Counted from the first letter of the stretch, positions 7,905 through 19,385 are shown. The stretch is 64,000 nucleotides of DNA from Mariniflexile gromovii (GCF_017814435.1 NZ_JAGJCB010000020.1:1-64000), one strand, 5' to 3'. Notes: a model not told the origin generated them from the sequence alone. Numbers and translations: made by a program.

Positions 7905-8558
7905 TCAATTTTCAAACGCATATTTAACAATATTTGCGCCCATTTTTAAGGCTTTTTCCCTAACATCGACGGGGTCGTTGTGTACTTCGGGGTCTTCCCA
8001 ACCATCGCCCAAATCGCTTTCAAAAGTAAAAATTAACACCAAGCGGTCTTCAAAATAAATTCCAAAAGCTTGCGGGCGCTTGCCATCGTGTTCATGTATT
8101 TTAGGCAATCCGTTGGGGAATTTAAACGCTGTATTAAAAATAGCGTGGGTTGAAGGTAGTTCTACCAATTCCTTATCAGGAAATACTTTTTTAAGTTCTT
8201 TGCTTATGTAAGGTTGAAACCCGTAATTATCATCAATATGTAAAAAACCACCAGATATTAAATAATTCCGAAGGTTTTCGGCATCGTTATCACTAAAAAA
8301 CACATTGCCATGTCCCGTCATATGTAAAAAAGGAAACTGAAAAATATCAGAACTCCCCACTTCTACATCTTGCGGTTTGGGGTTTATTTTGGTGCCTATA
8401 TTGTTGTTGCAAAAGGCAATTAAGTTACGTAAAGCTGTTGGGTTTGCATACCAATCGCCACCACCTTTGTATTTAACTAGGGCTATTTCTTGGGCAGATA
8501 AAGTTAAAAGTAGCAAGTTGAAAGTTAAAAGTAAAACGGCTTTTTTCATATTACTCAT
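7905..8558 (-). CDS. Secreted DUF4159-domain protein
   Basis: 217 aa with an N-terminal signal sequence (hydrophobic stretch LLLTFNLLLLTLSAQ, cleavage probably after SAQ). The body fits the DUF4159 family: a conserved tract around FPFLHMTGHGNVFFSD, GGFLHIDDNYG near the middle, and FESDLGDGWEDPEVHNDP near the C terminus. The biochemical function is unknown; in larger relatives the domain resembles glutamine-amidotransferase/ThuA-like folds. Part of the signal peptide is encoded by a 13-nt direct repeat (8500-8512 and 8521-8533). The start at 8558 overlaps the end of rsmE by 8 nt; Met4 at 8549, just after the rsmE stop, is an equally good start. Confidence 0.85.
   Translation of the reverse strand: MSNMKKAVLLLTFNLLLLTLSAQEIALVKYKGGGDWYANPTALRNLIAFCNNNIGTKINPKPQDVEVGSSDIFQFPFLHMTGHGNVFFSDNDAENLRNYLISGGFLHIDDNYGFQPYISKELKKVFPDKELVELPSTHAIFNTAFKFPNGLPKIHEHDGKRPQAFGIYFEDRLVLIFTFESDLGDGWEDPEVHNDPVDVREKALKMGANIVKYAFEN
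8500..8533. repeat. 13-nt direct repeat inside signal-peptide coding region
   Basis: aaagttaaaagta occurs at 8500-8512 and again at 8521-8533 on the plus strand, inside the minus-strand DUF4159 gene. It encodes the hydrophobic core of the signal peptide. The same kind of word (aaagttaaaaagtt) makes the intergenic hairpin at 47190-47242. Confidence 0.6.
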
Positions 8559-9255
8559 TTATAAATGCAACGCTGTGGCACGCTACAATAGCAGCAGTTT
8601 CAGTGCGTAGTCTGGTTTCACCCAAAGTTACGGGAATAAACTTGTTTTTAAGTGCCCATTCAATTTCTTTGGTGCTAAAATCGCCTTCAGGTCCAATTAA
8701 AATGGTAATGTTTTGATTGGGTTTTAGTTGTTGTTTTAACGATTTTCTATCGGTTTCTTCACAATGTGCAATAAATAAATCGCCTTCAAAATCTTGTTTT
8801 ATAAAGTCTTTAAAATTGATGGCCTCATTAAGTTTCGGCATAAAACAACTCAACGATTGTTTCATGGCCGATTGTAAAATTTTCTCATAGCGTTCGGGTT
8901 TTATAACCTTTCGTTCGCTGTGGTCGCAAATAATAGGGGTGATGCTATCAATACCAATTTCGGTAGCTTTTTCCAAAAACCATTCATAGCGGTCGTTCAT
9001 TTTGGTAGGCGCTACCGCCAAATGCAAATGATAGTTGTGTTTTTGCTGTTTAGATTTTGAAATAATATTAGCAACACATTTGTTAATATTTGGAATGGTA
9101 ATTTCGGCATCAAACAACCAGCCATTACCGTTTGTAATATGCAAAGTATCACCAACCGATTTACGAAGCACTTTTACAATATGCTTGCTTTCTTCTTTTT
9201 CAAAAGAAAATTGGGTGGTGTTTTCGGTAATGTCTGGATTGTAAAAAAGTTGCAT
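8551..9255 (-). CDS. rsmE: 16S rRNA (uracil-1498-N3)-methyltransferase RsmE
   Basis: 234 aa, the usual length for RsmE, a SPOUT methyltransferase that N3-methylates U1498 in the 30S decoding region. Visible features are the N-terminal PUA-like region (HIVKVLRKSVGD, then the DGNG-like NGNGWLFDA), the catalytic-region motif EKATEIGIDSITPI, SERKV, and the SAM-binding knot (ILIGPEGDFSTKEIEWA, then TLGETRLRTETAAI). The start overlaps the stop of the upstream PPIase gene by one base (TAATG on the coding strand), suggesting a coupled operon with DUF4159 and the PPIase. Confidence 0.95.
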   Translation of the reverse strand: MQLFYNPDITENTTQFSFEKEESKHIVKVLRKSVGDTLHITNGNGWLFDAEITIPNINKCVANIISKSKQQKHNYHLHLAVAPTKMNDRYEWFLEKATEIGIDSITPIICDHSERKVIKPERYEKILQSAMKQSLSCFMPKLNEAINFKDFIKQDFEGDLFIAHCEETDRKSLKQQLKPNQNITILIGPEGDFSTKEIEWALKNKFIPVTLGETRLRTETAAIVACHSVAFINE

Positions 9256-9899
9256 TAGTTTATAGCATCTACAATTTTTAAAACTTTGATTTCGGTAATA
9301 TCTTTAGGTTCAAAAGTTTTTAGAATAATATAGTAATTGTTTTTTTCTGGAATATCAACAGTGAAAACGTCATTAAAACTATGGTTCCCGTTGATAATTT
9401 CATTTTCAAATTCGGGTTCAAAATCTCCTTCTATAAACCAACCAGTATCTCCGCCTTTATTGGCATGGTCATCCATGGAATAGCGTTTCGCTAAAAAATC
9501 GAAAGGGGCATTACTATTTTTATACTCGTTAATCAATACGGATCTTAAGTTGTTTAAGTGTTCTATGTTTTCATATTTTGTTCCATCTAAATAAATATAT
9601 GAAACTCTGTAATATGTTTTTTTTGTTTTTTCTACTACTTTATAAATTATTCTTTCATAGCTTGTTTTTACTGTTTTCATACTTCCAGTATTAAGCTCTA
9701 AAAGTTCTTTAGCTAGTATGGTTTTGTGTTTTTCTTCATTAAAAGTAAGCAATTTATTGTCGTTTGATTTTTTTAATGCGAGATACTCACTAATCTGTTC
9801 GGGGGTTTCAATAAATTCTAATTCGTTTTCAATTAAATTTTGGGCATTCAAAAAAGCAGAACCGCTAAGGATTGCTGCGAAAAGTAGGTGTTTAATCAT
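9255..9899 (-). CDS. Secreted parvulin-like peptidyl-prolyl isomerase
   Basis: 214 aa with a signal peptide (ILSGSAFLNAQ, cleavage near residue 19). Residues about 140-205 resemble a parvulin (PPIC-type rotamase) domain: FLAKRYSMDDHANKGGDTGW, a following F-E-x-E-F-E segment, and the terminal strand YYIILKTFEPKD. It is shorter than SurA/PrsA-type foldases and has only a short N-terminal part. The likely role is proline isomerisation during folding of exported proteins in the periplasm. It is first in a tightly packed run with rsmE and DUF4159. Family assignment is fairly sure; activity is untested. Confidence 0.75.
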   Translation of the reverse strand: MIKHLLFAAILSGSAFLNAQNLIENELEFIETPEQISEYLALKKSNDNKLLTFNEEKHKTILAKELLELNTGSMKTVKTSYERIIYKVVEKTKKTYYRVSYIYLDGTKYENIEHLNNLRSVLINEYKNSNAPFDFLAKRYSMDDHANKGGDTGWFIEGDFEPEFENEIINGNHSFNDVFTVDIPEKNNYYIILKTFEPKDITEIKVLKIVDAIN

Positions 9900-9986
9900 G
9901 ATTTTGGGTTTAAATTTAACCTCAAATTTAAAGTTATTGTCGGAAAATTTAAATAGAAAGAAAATAAGTTTTTAAGAATAGATTGT

Positions 9987-10454
9987 TTACAACTTTTTAG
10001 TTCTATTGTTAAAGTAGAAATGTGCTAATATTGAAGTACATAAATTGGTAATGAATAGCATTTGAATAAAAGAAAAAATAATAAAAGATAAAGTGATAAA
10101 AGAATGGTTGTCTATGGTATCATTGAACAACGGAAATTCATTTTCGGTTTTAATTTTGTTATAATAAAATATGCCGATACTAAACATAATAACACAAGAA
10201 ATGCTTGCAATTGAATGGATTTTAGATAATAAAGTGTTTAGTTTTAAACTTGTTTTACTCAAAATCCAATAAATAAAACCTATTAAAGCAAATATGGAAG
10301 CAAAAATTATAGAAGCATCGAAATTTGAAATCACAAAGTACGTATCATGATTATTTAAAACAATCACATCTTCACTGGTTTTATAAAACATACCAATAAT
10401 AAAAATTATTACAGCAGTGAATACAAACCAGAAATACGTTTTTGAATATTTCAT
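9987..10454 (-). CDS. Four-helix membrane mini-protein resembling part of cytochrome oxidase subunit I
   Basis: 155 aa with four hydrophobic segments (about 8-24, 47-65, 80-98, 120-146). Residues 36-46 read HDTYFVISNFD, aligning with the helix-X signature HDTYYVVAHFH of heme-copper oxidase subunit I. The match continues with an I-F-A-x-x-G-x-x-x-W segment and then KIH at nearly the same distance as in subunit I. The two heme-ligand histidines of the HFH motif are Asn44 and Asp46 here, so heme binding in the usual way is not expected. It lies directly downstream of tsaD (4-nt gap), which does not inform function. Homology is my reading of the motif; the function is unknown. Confidence 0.6.
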   Translation of the reverse strand: MKYSKTYFWFVFTAVIIFIIGMFYKTSEDVIVLNNHDTYFVISNFDASIIFASIFALIGFIYWILSKTSLKLNTLLSKIHSIASISCVIMFSIGIFYYNKIKTENEFPLFNDTIDNHSFITLSFIIFSFIQMLFITNLCTSILAHFYFNNRTKKL

Positions 10455-10458
10455 TCTT

Positions 10459-11481
10459 TTATATCTTCAACCGTGCCGAAGCAGCCACATTCTGTTCGGC
10501 AAACTCACCATCCAAATATTTTAGGTGACCTACAATGGCAATCATAGCAGCATTATCGGTAGTGAATTCAAATTTGGGCACATAGGTAGTCCATCCAAAT
10601 TTTTGTTCGCCATCTTTTAAAGCTTGTCGAATGCCCGAATTTGCCGAAACACCACCACCAATAGCAATATGTTTAATCCCCGTTTGCTTAGATGCCAGCT
10701 TCAATTTATCAATTAAAATACCAATAATGGTGTATTGAATGGAAGCACAAATATCGTTCAGATTCTCTTCAATAAAATTGGGGTTCGCTTTGGTTTCATT
10801 CTGAATGAAGTATAGAATAGCGGTTTTTAAACCCGAAAAACTAAAATTCAATCCATCTACTTTGGGTTTGGTAAATTTAAAGGCTTTAGGGTTTCCTAAT
10901 TTGGCACGTTTGTCAATTTCTGGTCCTGCTGGGTAGCCTAAACCAAGAATTTTTCCACTTTTATCAAAAGCTTCACCAACGGCATCATCAATAGTTTCAC
11001 CTATAACGGTCATATCAAAATAGTTGTCAACCATCACAATTTGTGTGTGACCACCCGAAATGGTCATAGCCAAAAAGGGAAAAGGTGGTTTTTCAAACCC
11101 ATCTTCATCTATAAAATGTGCCAATATATGCCCTTGCATGTGGTTAACGTCAATAAGTGGAATATCTAACCCGTAAGCCAGCGATTTAGCAAATGATGTT
11201 CCTACCAATAAAGAACCCATAAGCCCAGGGCCTCGTGTAAACGCAATAGCATGCAATTGATCTTTAGTTATGTTGGCTTTTTTTAAAGCTTGCGCCACCA
11301 CCGGAACTATGTTTTGTTGGTGCGCCCTAGATGCCAATTCGGGCACCACACCACCGTATTCTTCGTGTATTTTTTGGTTGGCAACAATATTGCTTAAAAT
11401 GCGTCCGTTGTGCATTACAGAAGCCGCTGTGTCATCGCAAGATGACTCAATTCCTAGAATATAAATATTTTGTGAAGCCAT
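10459..11481 (-). CDS. tsaD: tRNA N6-adenosine threonylcarbamoyltransferase TsaD
   Basis: 340 aa, full length for TsaD (Kae1/YgjD), which transfers threonylcarbamoyl from TC-AMP to A37 of ANN-decoding tRNAs with TsaB and TsaE. Visible are the N-terminal ASKHA phosphate motif (GIESSCDDTAASV), the metal-binding HMQGH with His114 and His118, the glycine motif TISGGHTQIV, and the C-terminal TDNAAMIAIVG with its ligand Asp. The start MASQNIYILGIESS agrees with family N termini. It is divergent from tamB. TsaD is essential in most bacteria. Confidence 0.97.
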   Translation of the reverse strand: MASQNIYILGIESSCDDTAASVMHNGRILSNIVANQKIHEEYGGVVPELASRAHQQNIVPVVAQALKKANITKDQLHAIAFTRGPGLMGSLLVGTSFAKSLAYGLDIPLIDVNHMQGHILAHFIDEDGFEKPPFPFLAMTISGGHTQIVMVDNYFDMTVIGETIDDAVGEAFDKSGKILGLGYPAGPEIDKRAKLGNPKAFKFTKPKVDGLNFSFSGLKTAILYFIQNETKANPNFIEENLNDICASIQYTIIGILIDKLKLASKQTGIKHIAIGGGVSANSGIRQALKDGEQKFGWTTYVPKFEFTTDNAAMIAIVGHLKYLDGEFAEQNVAASARLKI

Positions 11482-11754
11482 TAGTAAAATTTAGGCATAA
11501 TAATTGTTAATTTTGAAACAGAATTAAAGTCTAATACAGTACTTTTATCCGTAATTGCAAAACTACTTAAATATATTTTTTAATTGAAGTAAAAATACAG
11601 ATTGTATAATTTACTTTAATCAATAATTTATAGGTAGAATTTGACTAAGGAAATGTTAAGCGTTCTCAATAAATCCATAATTTAAAAAAGCATCAAAAAA
11701 GCCTTCAAAATAGCATATAAAATAGCAGGTATCTTACTGCTACTTTTCATCATT

Positions 11755-14700
11755 TTGGTGCTGGTACTTTCTATTCCTTCTGTTCAAACCAGCCTTGGTA
11801 AATATGCCACAAAGCGATTGAACGACGAATTTAAAACCAACATAAATATTAATAAAGTTAGCTTACAGTTTAATGGCGATGTGGAACTTAAGGATATTTA
11901 TATAGAAGATTATAAGAAAGATACACTTATTGGTATTGCAGAATTAAACACCTCCATTATAAGCATCAATAATTTAATTAATGGGAAATTGACTTTTGGG
12001 GATATTGATATTGAAGATTTAGTTTTTAATATTAAAACCCATAAAGGCGAATCGGAAACAAATTTGGATGTTTTTGTGCATAAATTTGAAGATGATAACC
12101 CACGAAAAAGCCCCAGCACCTTTTTATTATCTTCTAGTGATGTTTCTATTTATAATGGAACATTTAGACTTCTTGATGAAAACAGGGAGACCTCAAAACT
12201 ACTTGAATTTACGAAGCTAAACATAAATGCTACCAATTTTTTAATTAATGGAAGTGATGTTAGCGCCCGAATAAACACCCTAGCTTTTAAAGATAGCAGA
12301 GGATTGGTTATGAAAAATATGATGACCGATTTTGCATACACGCTTACCGATATGACCTTTGCTAATTTAGATGCTAAAACCCAGCACTCCAGATTAAAAG
12401 GCGATTTGAAGTTTTCGTATATAAGAGAAGATTTGCAATATTTTACCGATAAGGTTTTGGTAACCGCCAGTTTTAATAATTCTAATGTATTTGTAGATGA
12501 AATTAATGTGTTTTATAATGAATTTGGAAACAATCAATCGGTTGAGTTAAGCGTTGATTTATCTGGAACTTTAAATAATTTACAAACCACCAATCTAAAA
12601 TTAAATACAGGAAACAACACGGTTGTTGATGGCGACATACTTTTTAAGAACCTGTTTAACAAGGAAGAAGGGAATTTCTATATGAATGGAAATTTCAGAA
12701 ATTTATCTTCCACATATAAAGATTTAAAAGGTTTGTTGCCCAATATTTTAGGAGCGTCGATCCCTTCTTCGTTTGATAAGCTAGGAAAATTTACCATTGT
12801 TGGTAATTCCCAGGTAACCGCATCAACCGTTGATGCTAATATTCAAATTGATACCGAATTGGGTTATGTAGATTCCAACTTACAAATATCAAAAATTAAC
12901 GATATCGACAATGCATCATACAATGGTAAGGTTGCTTTTGAAAGTTTTGATTTAGGCGCTTTTCTTAACGACCCAACAGTTGGAAAGGCATCTTTAAATT
13001 TTGATGTAAAAGGATATGGTTTTACTGCTCAAAATTTGAACACCCAAGTAAAAGGTGATGTGTATGAAATAGAATTCAATAAATATAACTACTCAGAAAT
13101 TAAAGTTATTGGAAATGTTAGGAATAAAATTTTTGACGGAAATTTAATTGCAAACGATAAAAATTTAAGATTGAACTTTTTAGGACTTGTAGATTTTTCT
13201 GAAAAAGTTAAAAAATATGATTTTGAAGCCCATGTAGATTATGCCAATTTAAACGCTCTAAATTTTATAAAGAAAGATAGTTTGTCCCAGTTTAGCAGTA
13301 AAGTTAAAATGAACATGAACAGTAGCACGCTTGATGATGCCTACGGAAAAATTTCTTTTGAAAATACAGTTTATAAAAACCAAAATGACACGTATTATTT
13401 TGATAAATTAGATTTAACGTCCAGATTTGAAGAGGATATTCGCTTTATAGAAATAAAATCGCCCGATGTAATTGAAGGGGAACTTAAAGGCCGTTTTGTT
13501 GTTAATGATATAAAAAAACTATTCGAAAATTCATTAGGGCATATTTATACCAATTACATTCCGCATAAAATAAAAACCAATCAAAACATCGATTTCAATT
13601 TCAAAATTTATAATAAAATAGTTGAAGTTTTCTATCCAGAAATCGAACTTGGAAAAAACACCTATATAAAAGGGCGTGTTGAAAACGATCAAAGACAATT
13701 TAAGCTCACTTTTAAATCGCCACAAATAAAATTGCTTGATTATTTTGCCAACAATATTGAGCTTCAGGTTGATAATAGCAATCCGCTTTTTAACACTTAT
13801 GTAGAGGTAGATAGCTTAAATACAAAGTATTACAACGTTTCCAAATTCAGTTTAATTAATGTTACGGTAAACGATACCTTATTTATGCGTTCGGAGTTTA
13901 GAGGCGGAAAACGCAACAATGATATTTTCAACTTAAGCTTCTATCATACCATCAATAAAGAGAAAGAGTCGGTTATTGGATTTAAAAAATCGGATGTTAC
14001 CATAAAGGATAATACATGGTATATTAACGAAAAGAAGGATAAATTCAATAAAATTTCGTTCAATAATACCTTCACAAAATTTAATATAGACAAGCTGGCT
14101 ATAAACCACCAAGATGAAGAAATTAAATTTTCGGGCTTTATAAAAGATTCCACACAAAAAGACTTAAAGCTGGATTTCAAAAATGTCGATTTAGCTAAAA
14201 TAGTTCCAGAAATTGACAGTTTAAAATTAGCAGGTAGGGTTAATGGTAAGCTGGATTTATTGCAAAAAAATGGAAGTTATTTGCCTAATTCAAATATTGT
14301 GATTGATGATTTTAAGGTGAACGATTTCGAATTAGGTTCGTTTGATGCCAATATAAAAGGGAATCAAAATTTAACCAATTACAATGTAGATGTTACCATT
14401 AAAAATGATGTTCATAAATCCTTTAGGGCACTTGGCGATATCACTGTAAACGGAAAACAATCTAATATAAATGTAGATTTGGAGCTTAACGACTTTAATT
14501 TGAAGCCCTTAAACCCTTTTTTACAAAATGTATTATCAAACATACGCGGTTTAGCTACCGGAAAGGTGAATGTAATAGGAAATTTAAGGAAACCTGATAT
14601 AAATGGTAGCTTAAGTTTAGATAATGGTGGTTTTGGCGTTCCTTATTTAAATGTAGATTATCAATTTGCCAATAATTCTTCGGTGTCACTTAAAAACCAG

Positions 14701-16131
14701 AGTTTTATTTTTAACAGAATTCAAATTACCGATACAAAGCAAAAATCAAAAGGACAGATAAACGGTTCTATAAGCCATGTTAACTTTTCAAAATGGAGCC
14801 TAGATTTAAGATTAAACACACCCAGACTATTGATTTTAGACACCAAAGAAACCGAAGACGCTTTATACTACGGAACAGGTTTTATTGGTGGTAGGGCAAG
14901 TATTTCAGGGCCAACAGACCAATTGGTAATTAGCGTTATTGGTGAAACAAAATCTGGAACTGTTTTTAAAATTCCGTTAAGTGATACCGAGTCTTTTGGA
15001 GATAACTCCTATATACATTTCATCACAAAAGAAGAAAAAGAAGCCCGAAGGTTAGGTAAAGAAGTTGTGTTTAACGAAATACGAGGGCTGGAGCTGGATT
15101 TTGATTTGGATGTAACCGAAGATGCCGAAGTTGAAATTATTATTGATAAAAATTCAGGACACTCCTTAAAAGGTCGTGGTCGTGGGGGCTTATTGGTTGA
15201 AATCAATACCAATGGAAAATTCAATATGTGGGGAGATTTCTCGGTATTTGAAGGGGTTTATAATTTCGCCTATGGCGGTCTAATTCAAAAGGAATTTACA
15301 GTACAACCCGGTGGTACCATTGCTTGGGAAGGCGATCCGCTTAACGCCGAATTGAATATGCGCGCTACCTATAAAACCCAAACAAACCCATCGCCATTAC
15401 TGGACAATCCTATTAATAGAAGCATCCCTGTAGAGCTGGATATCACTTTAACAGGCGATTTAGAGCGTCCAACGCCACTTTACGATTTTAGATTCCCTAC
15501 CGTAAGCTCCACTATAAAATCGGAGTTGCAATACCGTTTGGAATCTGATAACGATAAACAAAACCAAGCCTTGTACTTATTATCTACAGGATCTTTTTCA
15601 AGAGGTTTAAGCGAACTTAATTTTTCGGGTACCATTGCCGAACGATTAAATGGCATCATTAATGGCATTTTTACAACAGGCGATAGTAAACTTAATATAG
15701 GGTTGAACTATGAAGCGGGTCAAAACCAACCAGACTACCAAACTGATGACCGATTTGGTGTTACCTTACAAACCCAAATTAGCGACCGCATACTTATCAA
15801 TGGTAAAGTAGGAGTGCCCGTTGGAGGTGCAGCTACTGAAACTGTTATTGCAGGCGATGTGGAAATCAATTTTTTATTAAATGACGAAGGTACTTTAACT
15901 GCCAATGTATTCAATAGAGAAAACAGTATTCAAAATTTTGGCGAAAAAATAGGCTACACCCAAGGTATCGGGCTTTCATATAGTGTAGATTTTGATACGT
16001 TTAAAGAGCTAATACAAAACTTTTTTAGAAATGCTAAAAAGGAAGAAGAAATTACTATTGAAAAAGAAACCGAAAAAGAAGCGAGTGTATTTCCCGATTA
16101 TATGAAAATGAAGACTTCTTCAAAAGAATAA
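11755..16131 (+). CDS. tamB: TamB-family translocation/assembly protein (start codon anomalous)
   Basis: 1458 aa or slightly more. The body is the long beta-taco repeat protein typical of TamB/AsmA-like lipid-bridge proteins, ending in the conserved TamB (DUF490) domain from about 1090 (FSVFEGVYNFAYGG, then KSELQYRLESDNDKQNQAL). Relatives are anchored in the inner membrane and span the periplasm, helping barrel assembly or phospholipid transport. TTG 11755 is the first conventional start but would cut the anchor helix. The same frame is open back to 11686 and encodes KKAFKIAYKIAGILLLL, clearly the missing anchor, with no ATG/GTG/TTG. ATC at 11692 sits where ATG is expected. An upstream in-frame ATG (11653) is blocked by TAA at 11683. 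Either initiation is unusual or one base has changed. Confidence 0.88.
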   Translation: MVLVLSIPSVQTSLGKYATKRLNDEFKTNININKVSLQFNGDVELKDIYIEDYKKDTLIGIAELNTSIISINNLINGKLTFGDIDIEDLVFNIKTHKGESETNLDVFVHKFEDDNPRKSPSTFLLSSSDVSIYNGTFRLLDENRETSKLLEFTKLNINATNFLINGSDVSARINTLAFKDSRGLVMKNMMTDFAYTLTDMTFANLDAKTQHSRLKGDLKFSYIREDLQYFTDKVLVTASFNNSNVFVDEINVFYNEFGNNQSVELSVDLSGTLNNLQTTNLKLNTGNNTVVDGDILFKNLFNKEEGNFYMNGNFRNLSSTYKDLKGLLPNILGASIPSSFDKLGKFTIVGNSQVTASTVDANIQIDTELGYVDSNLQISKINDIDNASYNGKVAFESFDLGAFLNDPTVGKASLNFDVKGYGFTAQNLNTQVKGDVYEIEFNKYNYSEIKVIGNVRNKIFDGNLIANDKNLRLNFLGLVDFSEKVKKYDFEAHVDYANLNALNFIKKDSLSQFSSKVKMNMNSSTLDDAYGKISFENTVYKNQNDTYYFDKLDLTSRFEEDIRFIEIKSPDVIEGELKGRFVVNDIKKLFENSLGHIYTNYIPHKIKTNQNIDFNFKIYNKIVEVFYPEIELGKNTYIKGRVENDQRQFKLTFKSPQIKLLDYFANNIELQVDNSNPLFNTYVEVDSLNTKYYNVSKFSLINVTVNDTLFMRSEFRGGKRNNDIFNLSFYHTINKEKESVIGFKKSDVTIKDNTWYINEKKDKFNKISFNNTFTKFNIDKLAINHQDEEIKFSGFIKDSTQKDLKLDFKNVDLAKIVPEIDSLKLAGRVNGKLDLLQKNGSYLPNSNIVIDDFKVNDFELGSFDANIKGNQNLTNYNVDVTIKNDVHKSFRALGDITVNGKQSNINVDLELNDFNLKPLNPFLQNVLSNIRGLATGKVNVIGNLRKPDINGSLSLDNGGFGVPYLNVDYQFANNSSVSLKNQSFIFNRIQITDTKQKSKGQINGSISHVNFSKWSLDLRLNTPRLLILDTKETEDALYYGTGFIGGRASISGPTDQLVISVIGETKSGTVFKIPLSDTESFGDNSYIHFITKEEKEARRLGKEVVFNEIRGLELDFDLDVTEDAEVEIIIDKNSGHSLKGRGRGGLLVEINTNGKFNMWGDFSVFEGVYNFAYGGLIQKEFTVQPGGTIAWEGDPLNAELNMRATYKTQTNPSPLLDNPINRSIPVELDITLTGDLERPTPLYDFRFPTVSSTIKSELQYRLESDNDKQNQALYLLSTGSFSRGLSELNFSGTIAERLNGIINGIFTTGDSKLNIGLNYEAGQNQPDYQTDDRFGVTLQTQISDRILINGKVGVPVGGAATETVIAGDVEINFLLNDEGTLTANVFNRENSIQNFGEKIGYTQGIGLSYSVDFDTFKELIQNFFRNAKKEEEITIEKETEKEASVFPDYMKMKTSSKE

Positions 16132-16266
16132 ATTGCACATTTTTATATAAAAAGAAGTGGGTTTATAATTCTTCACTATTTTTTTTGCAAACTAAAACGT
16201 TATAGTTTAATATGTGCATTAAAATAGGGTAAATGCTATAGATATATGGTTTTTGTTTAGTAATTT

Positions 16267-16274
16267 TACCTTTG
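16267..16274 (+). promoter_or_regulatory. Predicted -7 element for pfkA-gapA
   Basis: TACCTTTG matches the Bacteroidota -7 consensus TAnnTTTG and lies 15 nt before the pfkA ATG, implying a very short leader. No well-spaced -33 TTG is seen; the TTTTG at 16251-16255 is too close. Confidence 0.4.
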
Positions 16275-16289
16275 AAAAATTAAAATTTA

Positions 16290-18298
<2,009 letters not shown>

Positions 18299-18322
18299 TT
18301 TAAGAAAAGAATATTAATTATG

Positions 18323-18369
18323 AACTCCACAGATTTATTGTTTTAAAACAAAGTCTGTGGAGTTTTTTT
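18323..18369 (+). terminator. Rho-independent terminator after gapA
   Basis: Arms aactccacaga (18323-18333) and tctgtggagtt (18354-18364) form an 11-bp stem, with a self-complementary ttgttttaaaacaa inside the loop. A run of T follows (18363-18369). It ends only 14 nt before the next ATG, so it insulates the following kinase gene from glycolytic transcription. Confidence 0.85.
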
Positions 18370-18382
18370 ATTTAGAAAACTC

Positions 18383-19243
18383 ATGATTTTAATTGTTGAT
18401 AGTGGCTCCACAAAAAGTGATTGGATTGCAGTAGATAATAATGGCAAACAACTTTTAGAGAAGTTGCGAACAAAAGGTCTTAATCCTGAAATCTTAAAAC
18501 AGGAAAAGCTAAAAAAACTAATTAAAAAGAATCCAAACTTAAAAGCCCACAGAAAAGAAGTAACGCACGTGTTTTTTTACGGTGCGGGTTGTGGTACAGA
18601 GCGTGGTAAAGAAATTGTAAAAAATGCCTTGGTAGAAGTGTTTCCAACAGCTATGGTTAAAGTTGAAGAAGATACTTTGGCAGCTGTTTACGGCACTATT
18701 AGTCACGATACGGAGGCTGCAGTTGTTTGTATTTTAGGAACAGGTTCTAATTGTAGTTATTATGATGGTACCAAGTTGCACCAAAAAGTTCAGTCTTTAG
18801 GCTATATTTTAATGGACGATGCTTCAGGAAATTATTATGGAAAACAGTTGATTAGAGATTATTATTTCAACCTGATGCCCGAAAATATTAAAGTAGCATT
18901 TGGTAGCAAATATAACATGGAAGCCGATTATGTTAAATACAACATATACAAACAGCCAAATCCAAACGCGTATTTAGCAAATTTTGCAGAATTTATGTTT
19001 TTAAACAAAGATTCAGAATATATTGTTGAAATGATTAAAGAAGGCATTCGCATTTTTGTTAAAAATTACATCATGCAATATAAAGAGGAACTTAAAACCG
19101 TTCCTGTACATTTTGCAGGCTCTATTGCTTATTTTGCACAAGATGAAATTAAAGCCGTAGCTAAGGAAATGGGCTTTACAGTTGGTAATTTTGAACGCAG
19201 ACCTATTGAAGGTTTGGTTGCTTATCATACTAAAAACTTATAA
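18383..19243 (+). CDS. N-acetylglucosamine kinase-like BadF/BadG ATPase
   Basis: 286 aa, ASKHA-fold kinase of the BadF/BadG/BcrA/BcrD family. Residues 3-13 carry the phosphate-1 motif (IVDSGSTKSDW). Residues about 113-122 carry the second phosphate motif (CILGTGSNCSYY), followed by a GYILMDDASG segment and the adenosine motif near 245 (FAGSIAYFAQDEI). Bacteroidota relatives are annotated as N-acetylglucosamine kinases, which would feed amino sugars from cell-wall recycling into metabolism; the substrate cannot be read here. The gene lies between a terminator and a palindrome, so it is probably transcribed alone. Confidence 0.8.
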   Translation: MILIVDSGSTKSDWIAVDNNGKQLLEKLRTKGLNPEILKQEKLKKLIKKNPNLKAHRKEVTHVFFYGAGCGTERGKEIVKNALVEVFPTAMVKVEEDTLAAVYGTISHDTEAAVVCILGTGSNCSYYDGTKLHQKVQSLGYILMDDASGNYYGKQLIRDYYFNLMPENIKVAFGSKYNMEADYVKYNIYKQPNPNAYLANFAEFMFLNKDSEYIVEMIKEGIRIFVKNYIMQYKEELKTVPVHFAGSIAYFAQDEIKAVAKEMGFTVGNFERRPIEGLVAYHTKNL

Positions 19244-19289
19244 ATCTAAATTTTTAAATCGAAATATTTTTTTTGATGATTAGATTATC

Positions 19290-19322
19290 AGACCTCACAG
19301 GTTTTTAAAACCTGTGAGGTCT
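19290..19322. repeat. 33-nt perfect palindromic repeat, copy 2 (possible terminator)
   Basis: Identical over 33 nt to 314-346: 16-nt arms 19290-19305 and 19307-19322 around one central T. Here it follows the BadF-type kinase gene and is followed by TTTT, so it may work as a terminator at this site. Confidence 0.85.
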
Positions 19323-19385
19323 TTTTATGAGGTGGTAGTTTTAAAATTAAATTTATTAGTTTAGAACCCAAAAAAAACAAACCCA

